From contig CAUZSM010000013.1 of assembly GCA_963582685.1 (NCBI GenBank), positions 1-23,949 of the forward strand: a stretch of 23,949 nucleotides of DNA, written 5' to 3'. The notes below the pieces were generated by a model, which did not search any database, was not told the origin of the DNA, and was given only the letters and a program-made list of their open reading frames with translations. Shown here one piece after another: positions 7,155 to 13,087 of the stretch. Numbering within the stretch: position 1 is the stretch's first letter; each line of letters opens with the position of its first letter. Source of the DNA: CAUZSM01 sp963582685 (lineage in GTDB: Archaea; Thermoplasmatota; Poseidoniia; Poseidoniales; Thalassarchaeaceae). The translations under genes and the position numbers were made by a program.

Positions 7155-8588
7155 ATGGCAGATGAGGGTGAGGACGCTCCAGAGGAAGGAGAAGATCCAG
7201 ATGAGGATGATACTGATTTCTCTGAAGCCATTGATTCGGAACGCCATTTACACGAGTTGATGAGGGCTGAGGAGCCGGCTCGCCTTTCGGACCTGATTTT
7301 TACGCTGCTTTCACCGAAGACGCTGCCGCATCTGCTACTACTCATTCTAGCCACCGTCGCAGCACACATATTCGCTAGCATGGATAATGGATTGACCATC
7401 GGGATTGCAGTATTCCTCGGCTTCACCACCGGGTATGCACTCACTGCAATCCTGCAGAGATTTGACCTCATCTCAAAATGGAGTCGGTTTCCGGAGAGCG
7501 AGGAGCCGAGTGCCGGCATAGGTGATATGCTCCGCAAAGTTGTACTCGGAACAATTGCCTGTTGGCTGGTTCCCCTATCACTTTCAGTACCGGTGGCAGC
7601 GGTCATTCTGATGCTTCTCCACGGACCTCTTTCTGACTACGTGGAGCCAATAGCCATCGGAATCGGCGGGATGTTTCTGCTGTGGTCGGCAGGGCAGGCC
7701 TATTCCTTCTCCACTAGCACGAGGCTGACTCTCGACTCGTGGCTACCTCAATCAAAGCGTACTGACGGGAAGAAGGCGAGGACCAAGACGAGTGCTACCG
7801 CACACGTAACTGTCGTAATGGTCACCGCTGGAGTATTGTTTTGGATTATCATACTCGGCATGCGAGAAGATGGAATAGGATTCGGAGAAATCTTGGCAGC
7901 GCTCGGCTATCTTGTGGTTGTAGGTGGTGTGCAAGCCCTCGTATTATGGCGCACATCACAGACCCGCGCAAAGGTAGGACGAATCCGAGGAGTGGCCACT
8001 CGCGCCTACCTTTGGGGGCTAATTCTGCAACTGCTGGTCGCCTACCATCTGCTCGCAACTTGGCGCCGATTTTCCACAGGTGGATTCAGCATCAGTGTGG
8101 TTATCGAGGAATTGATACTGATGATTATCACCGTGATAGGTGCCATCTGGGGCATCTCAAGCACTGGCGTGCGCAAAGAAAGCGTGCTCTTCACTCGGGA
8201 CAATGCGTTGTTCTGGGGCTTGTCGTTCGGATTTGGCTATGCAGCAACTATCTCGATGCTAGCAGCAACTATCTCTGCAACTGGTTCGCAAGCCTCACTT
8301 TCGGTAGCCATGGGACTCGGGCACGCTGTGACTGCTGCGACCTTGGTTTGGATTCACATCAGAAGACTTGAGTCCTTTGCAGATGGCCACACCCCCGAAG
8401 CAGGGGAGGGCGATGATGACGAGGGCTCAGAAGTTGACGAAGACGGAAACGGTTCAGATGACTGGGATGAGGCCGGGTGGAAAAGCCCGGATGACGTAGT
8501 CGATGACTCCACCTCAAGTATCCAAGGAGCGGACGTCGATTGGGAAGATGATGATGACGAGGAGATTGAACTCATCGACCTCGATTAA
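7155..8588 (+). CDS. Polytopic membrane protein with acidic N- and C-terminal tails, unknown function
   Basis: A protein of 477 residues that I cannot assign to a family. Residues 1-40 are strongly acidic (EGEDAPEEGEDPDEDDTDF). About ten hydrophobic segments follow between residues 55 and 400, arranged in pairs with short polar loops; a basic loop (QSKRTDGKKARTKTS) near residues 200-215 is probably cytoplasmic. The last 75 residues are a low-complexity Asp/Glu tail ending EIELIDLD. No transporter motif, heme ligand or catalytic signature is evident. The ATG has no ribosome binding site, which suggests a leaderless transcript from the short divergent promoter region. The stop codon abuts the stop of the convergent ftsZ-like gene with no base between them. 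Confidence 0.8.
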   Translation: MADEGEDAPEEGEDPDEDDTDFSEAIDSERHLHELMRAEEPARLSDLIFTLLSPKTLPHLLLLILATVAAHIFASMDNGLTIGIAVFLGFTTGYALTAILQRFDLISKWSRFPESEEPSAGIGDMLRKVVLGTIACWLVPLSLSVPVAAVILMLLHGPLSDYVEPIAIGIGGMFLLWSAGQAYSFSTSTRLTLDSWLPQSKRTDGKKARTKTSATAHVTVVMVTAGVLFWIIILGMREDGIGFGEILAALGYLVVVGGVQALVLWRTSQTRAKVGRIRGVATRAYLWGLILQLLVAYHLLATWRRFSTGGFSISVVIEELILMIITVIGAIWGISSTGVRKESVLFTRDNALFWGLSFGFGYAATISMLAATISATGSQASLSVAMGLGHAVTAATLVWIHIRRLESFADGHTPEAGEGDDDEGSEVDEDGNGSDDWDEAGWKSPDDVVDDSTSSIQGADVDWEDDDDEEIELIDLD

Positions 8589-9521
8589 TCATACCAAGCC
8601 CACTGCTATTTTTCGTGGGAGTCCTGCCACCACAGCGACGACCCGCATTCTTGTGTCAAGTTCAGGTGTGATGCGTGCGCCGATGATGACCTGAGCATCG
8701 TCGGAAAGCCCACGGGTGAATGCCTCGGCAACCTTCTCGACATGCTTGAGAGTCATGTGTGGACCACCCTCAATCTGTAGAAGGCAGCCACTGGCCCCAC
8801 TGATTTCCATCGCAGCGAGGGGGGCTGAGCGTGCCCTCGCAAACAACTCGTCCGCCTCGTCACAGTGTCCTTCGGCAACCAACATCGTCGAGCCGCCTTC
8901 CTTTGAGATAATTGCTCGCAGGTCCATCAAATCGAGATTAATCAAACCGACCTTTGCGAGAGTGTGCATCAAACCCTCAGAGAGCTCTTCAAGCCATGCT
9001 GCACCTTGTGACCAGTCAACTCCCCGCTCCCTCGCCTGCCATGCCAGCCGGTCCAGTGACAATTCTACGCAGATATGGCTGACACTACGCAATCGGGCGA
9101 GACTCTCTTCGGCGATTTTTCGCCGCGCCGGTTGCGCCTCAAAAGGCATCGCAGCGACCGAGAGTACCATACAACCGGCCTGCGCTGCCTGCCTAGCAAA
9201 TTCGACCGAGGCTCCCGAGCCAACGCCACCACCAAGGCCACACATGATCAGCACTAATTCAGCCGGTTCCAGAAATCTCTGCGTCAGCGGCATCATGCTG
9301 CGCATTCGGGCCTCGGCCAATTCAGGCAGGCAAGCACATCCCTCGTCACTGGGGTCTTCACCGAGAGAGATAGCATGTGCATGATGAGCATCTTGAATCG
9401 ATGAATCGTCGGCGTCTATCAAAACCAAATCGACCAAACTCTCTGAGCGTGCATGGGCTCGCCTAGCCCATTGGCAACCCAAGCCACCCAAGCCAGCCAC
9501 TAGCAGTTCTCCTTCGGCCAC
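8589..9521 (-). CDS. Divergent FtsZ/tubulin-family protein
   Basis: A protein of 310 residues with the FtsZ fold order. The N-terminal nucleotide loop is degenerate (AGLGGLGCQ instead of GxGGGGxN). The tubulin signature is CGLGGGVGSGAS (94-105) rather than GGGTGTG. The T7 synergy loop is intact, NLDLMD (195-200) for NxDxxD. The C-terminal domain aligns with FtsZ from GASGCLLQI (242-250) to RMRVVAVVAG. It is short at both ends: no disordered N-terminal arm and no C-terminal partner-binding tail. It probably forms or regulates GTP-dependent filaments in the cytoplasm, but altered phosphate-binding loops make normal GTPase activity doubtful. It starts at GTG; the nearby ATG is out of frame. It lies 39 bases after the TPR gene on the same strand. 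Confidence 0.85.
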   Translation of the reverse strand: MAEGELLVAGLGGLGCQWARRAHARSESLVDLVLIDADDSSIQDAHHAHAISLGEDPSDEGCACLPELAEARMRSMMPLTQRFLEPAELVLIMCGLGGGVGSGASVEFARQAAQAGCMVLSVAAMPFEAQPARRKIAEESLARLRSVSHICVELSLDRLAWQARERGVDWSQGAAWLEELSEGLMHTLAKVGLINLDLMDLRAIISKEGGSTMLVAEGHCDEADELFARARSAPLAAMEISGASGCLLQIEGGPHMTLKHVEKVAEAFTRGLSDDAQVIIGARITPELDTRMRVVAVVAGLPRKIAVGLV

Positions 9522-9560
9522 GACCGCTCAACATCCGTGGGGGGTCAATAGCATTCGCAC

Positions 9561-9866
9561 TCAGTCACTGTCAAGATAACGTGCATAACGACGACGAGCG
9601 TCACGCGCCCATGCATTATCCGGCTCGATGGCGAGTACTCGGTCATAGTATTCCACTGCACTCTCGAATTCACTGAGATACTTGCCATACATATGGCCAA
9701 GATTGGAGAGAACCGGGATGCACTCAAAATCATGTTCCAACATCGCCAGCAGAATTCTCTCAGCCTCTGACAAATCCATCTTTTCCATTGCCGTCTCGGC
9801 GGCCTCAAGTTGTGTCAACTGCTCATCGCTGAGATGGTAAACATTCTTCCATACTGGGTCCCCCAT
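9561..9866 (-). CDS. Small TPR-repeat protein
   Basis: A protein of 101 residues with about two tetratricopeptide repeats: LSEAERILLAMLEHDFECIP, then NLGHMYGKYLSEFESAVEYYDRVLAIEPDN, the second with the classic Ala-Tyr-Leu/Pro spacing. It is probably a cytoplasmic adaptor that binds another protein. GGTGAG sits 6 bases before the ATG. The next gene on the strand is the FtsZ-like one, so the two may be cotranscribed; whether the TPR protein acts with the filament is unknown. Confidence 0.8.
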   Translation of the reverse strand: MGDPVWKNVYHLSDEQLTQLEAAETAMEKMDLSEAERILLAMLEHDFECIPVLSNLGHMYGKYLSEFESAVEYYDRVLAIEPDNAWARDARRRYARYLDSD

Positions 9867-10070
9867 TTGCTCACCACTTCCCGCGAAGCGGGGGCTTCAC
9901 TTGATACTGGTGCCGGAGAAGTGCATAGTACAGCGGTGTTATTACGGGTTCAGGGAATGATTGTGACGATGGTGCGAATGGCCCACTGCGAACCCGTCAC
10001 CACCGGGCCAGCAGGGAACGTTTATGGAGGGATTTCAGGTCGAGCAACTCACCATAGGTGAGGCTGTTCC
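9867..10070. promoter_or_regulatory. Divergent intergenic region upstream of the respiratory operon
   Basis: About 200 bases between the TPR gene (minus) and the Reeler-like gene (plus), with no credible coding sequence. It holds an inverted repeat near 9880-9898 (listed separately) and a weak TATA-like CGTTTATGG at 10019-10027, about 45 bases ahead of the first operon ATG, at a plausible distance for a short leader. GGTGAGG at 10058-10064 is the ribosome binding site of the first gene. Confidence 0.45.
9880..9898. repeat. GC-rich stem-loop with two alternative pairings
   Basis: GAAGC (9885-9889) pairs with GCTTC (9894-9898) around GGGG. Alternatively CCCGC (9880-9884) pairs with GCGGG (9888-9892) around GAA. 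The element lies 14 bases upstream of the TPR-gene start and would be in its 5' leader. No T-run follows on either strand, so it is not a convincing terminator. Confidence 0.35.
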
Positions 10071-10895
10071 ATGTCGCATTCAGGAAAGGTGTTGTCGAAG
10101 CCCTTGTTGGCACTACTGGTTCTGCTGCTTTTGGCCGGCGCTACCGATGCAAGGTCATCGGGAATTACTGGAGATCAAGCGGAAGGCGATACAGATGTTG
10201 CCGTCAGCGGATGTACTTGCCATTCCAACAATGAGTTCGCTCCTGACGACAGCGTCACTCTGATTCTAGATGGTGTGCCATATTTCTGGTCAGAGGGTAC
10301 AACCTACCAGTTGATGATTCAACTAATCGGCGGCCCAGAGATGGATACCCACTCCAATACCGGTGGGTTCTCGATGAAAGTCTCTGAAGGGACTCTGGGG
10401 CCGGGTGATGGCTACGAATCCTTGGTTCAGAATGGAGATGAGACCGATACTCTGACTCATACTTCAGCAGGGGCTAAGACCGAAGACAGGACTTGGCATA
10501 TCACTTGGACTGCACCAGCATCCGGCAGCGGTGATGTGACCTTTTGGCTTGCTGGTAACGCTGTGGACGGCGATGGCGCACCTGCAGCCCCGGATGCATG
10601 GAATCGTATCGCATTCTCGCTTTCTGAAGGTGAGGACACCGGTATGACTCAAGCTCACTACAACAGCAATGGTGAGATCGAGCCGCAGGCTGCGGGTGGC
10701 GACGAAACCAACCTTCACGAGATGGGGGCTGTATTCCGTGCCCATTGGCTCGGTCTTCTCGGATTCGGCGCAGTGATTCTAGTGATATTGTTCTGCGGAT
10801 TCTTCCTCCGCTACGGGTTCAGCAGCCACTACGGCGGCCGAACTAACCTACTCAAACTCAGGATGAAGCACCTGCGAAGGGGGGACCAGTTGTGA
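10071..10895 (+). CDS. Membrane-anchored Reeler-like (choice-of-anchor V type) protein with CxCH motif
   Basis: A protein of 274 residues, first in the respiratory operon. It has a signal-like helix (about 10-27), an extracytoplasmic domain, one membrane helix (about 226-247, LGLLGFGAVILVILFCGFFL) and a basic cytoplasmic tail. The mature domain begins with VSGCTCHSNN (C48, C50, H51). Then comes a beta-sandwich pattern (TYQLMIQLIGG, NTGGFSMKVSEGTL, WHITWTAP, DVTFWLAGNAVDGDG) like Reelin-N/choice-of-anchor V domains. In those families a CxxCH-like heme motif often precedes the sandwich; here only one residue separates the cysteines, so heme binding is uncertain. Metal or thiol chemistry is an alternative. 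GGTGAGG lies 6 bases upstream of the ATG. The stop overlaps the next start (GTGA). Position in the operon suggests an accessory subunit of the b6/Rieske complex. Confidence 0.75.
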   Translation: MSHSGKVLSKPLLALLVLLLLAGATDARSSGITGDQAEGDTDVAVSGCTCHSNNEFAPDDSVTLILDGVPYFWSEGTTYQLMIQLIGGPEMDTHSNTGGFSMKVSEGTLGPGDGYESLVQNGDETDTLTHTSAGAKTEDRTWHITWTAPASGSGDVTFWLAGNAVDGDGAPAAPDAWNRIAFSLSEGEDTGMTQAHYNSNGEIEPQAAGGDETNLHEMGAVFRAHWLGLLGFGAVILVILFCGFFLRYGFSSHYGGRTNLLKLRMKHLRRGDQL

Positions 10896-11341
10896 GCGAT
10901 GACATCGTGATGAGGCTGCTCAAGCAGGTCAAGTCCGGTGAGGTCTCCATTGAGGATGCTCGCACGATACTTGAAGGTGTGAAAATCTCAGAGGATGAGT
11001 ACATCGCAGCAGTGGACCACGGCGTCTTCGACGAACCAGAGGCTGGTGCGATTGTCAGGTCTACTCTGTCATCGTCATCTGATTCTTGGTTAGTTACCAT
11101 GGTCTTCGTCTGGGGTTTGGCTTGGACCCTATATTGGTCCGGCTCGCTATCATATGGTCTGATCAACGGTTGGGACCAACAGTTGCTCTCCCTTGAATTG
11201 GCGATGGTTTTCTCAACTCTCATCATCATGGGTGTCGTATACCTACGTTGGGTAATGCCCGACACTGTCCTCGTCAAGTATCGTAGAAACAAGTTCATCC
11301 CCGAGAATGACCCAGAAGGTTGGGTAGATTACAAGATATGA
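10892..11341 (+). CDS. Small two-helix membrane protein of the respiratory operon
   Basis: A protein of 149 residues, not recognised. The first 60 residues are soluble and helical (LLKQVKSGEVSIEDARTILEG), resembling short-helix regulatory segments. Two membrane helices follow (about 66-85 and 98-122) and a basic C-terminal tail (KYRRNKF). The GTG start overlaps the preceding stop by four bases (GTGA), so translation is probably coupled. It lies 11 bases before the Rieske gene, which suggests an accessory or assembly subunit of the cytochrome complex. No cofactor ligand pattern is seen. Confidence 0.75.
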   Translation: MSDDIVMRLLKQVKSGEVSIEDARTILEGVKISEDEYIAAVDHGVFDEPEAGAIVRSTLSSSSDSWLVTMVFVWGLAWTLYWSGSLSYGLINGWDQQLLSLELAMVFSTLIIMGVVYLRWVMPDTVLVKYRRNKFIPENDPEGWVDYKI

Positions 11342-11352
11342 GGTGAGAAGAA

Positions 11353-12201
11353 ATGGCGAGGCAATTCCGACTCCGACCAGCACCCGGTGCCGCTATGGAT
11401 CGCGGAGAAGGTGAAGGTGTGAAGACACTGGACCGTCGCCTGTTCATGAAATACGCACTCAATACCGCTGGTGGAGTAATTGCCATGGCTAGCCTTGGAA
11501 CCATTGGATTCGCCTCCCTGCTGATGGGCGCTGACTCAGGGTCTGGAGGCGACGCCGGTGTCCGATTCTGGGTTCCGAAAGGGCAGGAAGATACAGTCTG
11601 GTTCGGCTCACTGCACCTAGAGGTGATGACAAAATCTGTATTCCAAGCACAGGCAGCAACTGCCGTCACTGGCATGTCAGGTGCCCAAGGTGTTTGGAAT
11701 GGGCTTCCGGTGAATGTGGTCTATGTGCCTCACGAGGAGAACAAATCGTCAGCAGTTTCTGAGAACAAGCCGCGTCTGCAGTATGGTGAAGGCTATGACG
11801 CGGCCGGGGCCTACATCGGACACGGTGAGGAGATGGTAGGAACTGTGTTTGAGCCACACGATAACCTACTGCTCATCTTCAGCCGCTGTCCGCATCTATG
11901 CTGTATCCCGGGTTGGCAATTGGTCTCCCGCGCCGAGACCGCTGACAACTGGCTGCCAGGTGGTGTCGATTCCGGCGGCAACAAACTATTCTGCATCTGC
12001 CATTCCAGCCGTTATGACCCAACAATGCTTGAGGTGAATAGGAACCGTAACCGTTCCAATGGCACGTTATTCGATTATTTCGGCATCAGGAGGACTGGCG
12101 GGCCAACGCCGGTGGGGATGCCATTGATTCCCTTCGAAATCAAAGGTGACGTCATCGAGGGAATAACTGACTACATGGATTGGTACACATATTGCGATTG
12201 A
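11353..12201 (+). CDS. Rieske iron-sulfur protein with Tat-type anchor
   Basis: The [2Fe-2S] protein of a cytochrome b6/bc-type quinol oxidase, 282 residues. A Tat-like signal (DRRLFMK, about 27-33) precedes a hydrophobic segment (about 36-58) that probably remains as the membrane anchor. The cluster-binding loops are CPHLCC (179-184) and CICHSS (214-219), giving ligands C179, H181, C214 and H217 and the usual disulfide pair C184/C216. C183 replaces the conserved glycine of CTHLGC. Tyr221 and Ser219 near the cluster fit the conserved positions associated with a high redox potential. A long insertion lies between the anchor and the cluster domain. The protein would move electrons from quinol at the Qo site to an extracytoplasmic acceptor. 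GAGGTGAGAAG precedes the ATG. The next gene is cytochrome b. Confidence 0.95.
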   Translation: MARQFRLRPAPGAAMDRGEGEGVKTLDRRLFMKYALNTAGGVIAMASLGTIGFASLLMGADSGSGGDAGVRFWVPKGQEDTVWFGSLHLEVMTKSVFQAQAATAVTGMSGAQGVWNGLPVNVVYVPHEENKSSAVSENKPRLQYGEGYDAAGAYIGHGEEMVGTVFEPHDNLLLIFSRCPHLCCIPGWQLVSRAETADNWLPGGVDSGGNKLFCICHSSRYDPTMLEVNRNRNRSNGTLFDYFGIRRTGGPTPVGMPLIPFEIKGDVIEGITDYMDWYTYCD

Positions 12202-12210
12202 GGGGGAGAA

Positions 12211-13074
12211 ATGCTACAGGTTTGGTTTCTAGGATTGTTTATCGCCATCATCACGGTGATTGTCGCCTTCACTCTCCGCAAGGAGAATGAAGAAATGCCG
12301 CGCAAGGAAATACTGCGCGCTGTTGAATCGACTGGAAGACTGGGTCTAGTGGAGAAGTCCTTCCTTTGGGTATTCTCTTGGCTTGATACCAGATTCCGCA
12401 TCCAAGATTATTGGGCGATGAGTCGCGATTCTTACTATAGCATGCATCGCCAGATGCCTCTCACACACGCTGAGAAATACAAATTGCGAATCATCTGGTA
12501 TTGGTATCCACTATACTGCCTCGGTGGAATCTCATTCATCGCATTCATCATTCTAATCATCACCGGCACCGTCCTCGGTATCTACTACGTCCCCGGAGGA
12601 CAGGGTGACCCAACTCCGGCATACCAAAGCATGGAGTACATCATGACCAAACTGCCATTCGGCTATATCATGCGCTCACTGCATCATTGGGCAACCCACT
12701 TCATGGTCGCATCAGTATTCCTCCATATGTGCCGAGTTTACTTCACCGGCGCATACCGCAACCCTCGTGAATTGAATTGGCTCATCGGCGTTGGGCTGAT
12801 GTTCTTCACCATCTTTTTCGGATATTCCGGCTACCTATTGCCGTGGGATGCTCTCGCATTCGGCGCAGCCACCATCGGCATCAACATGGCCAACTCCACC
12901 CCATTGATTGGAGGCTGGGCAGCCAACCTGATGTTCGGTGGAACGTCGCTGACCTATCAGGCGGTGACGAGAATGTATTTCCTACACGTATTCATCCTAC
13001 CTGTGATAGTTACGGCACTGATTATCATCCATCTGTTCATCGTCTGGGTACAAGGAATCGCGGAGCCGCATTGA
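12211..13074 (+). CDS. Cytochrome b6-type subunit (N-terminal half of cytochrome b)
   Basis: Four-helix diheme cytochrome b of 287 residues, with an extra N-terminal membrane helix (about 3-21) and a 70-residue linker. Axial heme ligands are H158 with H172 and H259 with H274; the 14 and 15 residue steps are those of b6 rather than mitochondrial cytochrome b. The helix A stretch YCLGGISF (102-109) matches the b6 FYCLGG segment whose cysteine binds the extra heme c-n, so C103 may carry a covalent third heme on the cytoplasmic side. FFGYSGYLLPWD (202-213) is the conserved Qo-side segment after helix C. The C-terminal half (subunit IV) is in the next gene, 13 bases downstream, as in b6f and Gram-positive complexes. 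GAGGGGGAGAA precedes the ATG. Confidence 0.95.
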   Translation: MLQVWFLGLFIAIITVIVAFTLRKENEEMPRKEILRAVESTGRLGLVEKSFLWVFSWLDTRFRIQDYWAMSRDSYYSMHRQMPLTHAEKYKLRIIWYWYPLYCLGGISFIAFIILIITGTVLGIYYVPGGQGDPTPAYQSMEYIMTKLPFGYIMRSLHHWATHFMVASVFLHMCRVYFTGAYRNPRELNWLIGVGLMFFTIFFGYSGYLLPWDALAFGAATIGINMANSTPLIGGWAANLMFGGTSLTYQAVTRMYFLHVFILPVIVTALIIIHLFIVWVQGIAEPH

Positions 13075-13087
13075 TTGAGGTGAATGA

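Noticed and set aside
9545..9808. Alternative 87-codon frame overlapping the TPR gene
   Set aside because: The other frame gives clear TPR repeats and has GGTGAG before its ATG.
9880..9898. Transcription terminator
   Set aside because: The stem-loop lies between divergent gene starts with no T-run, so there is nothing to terminate there.
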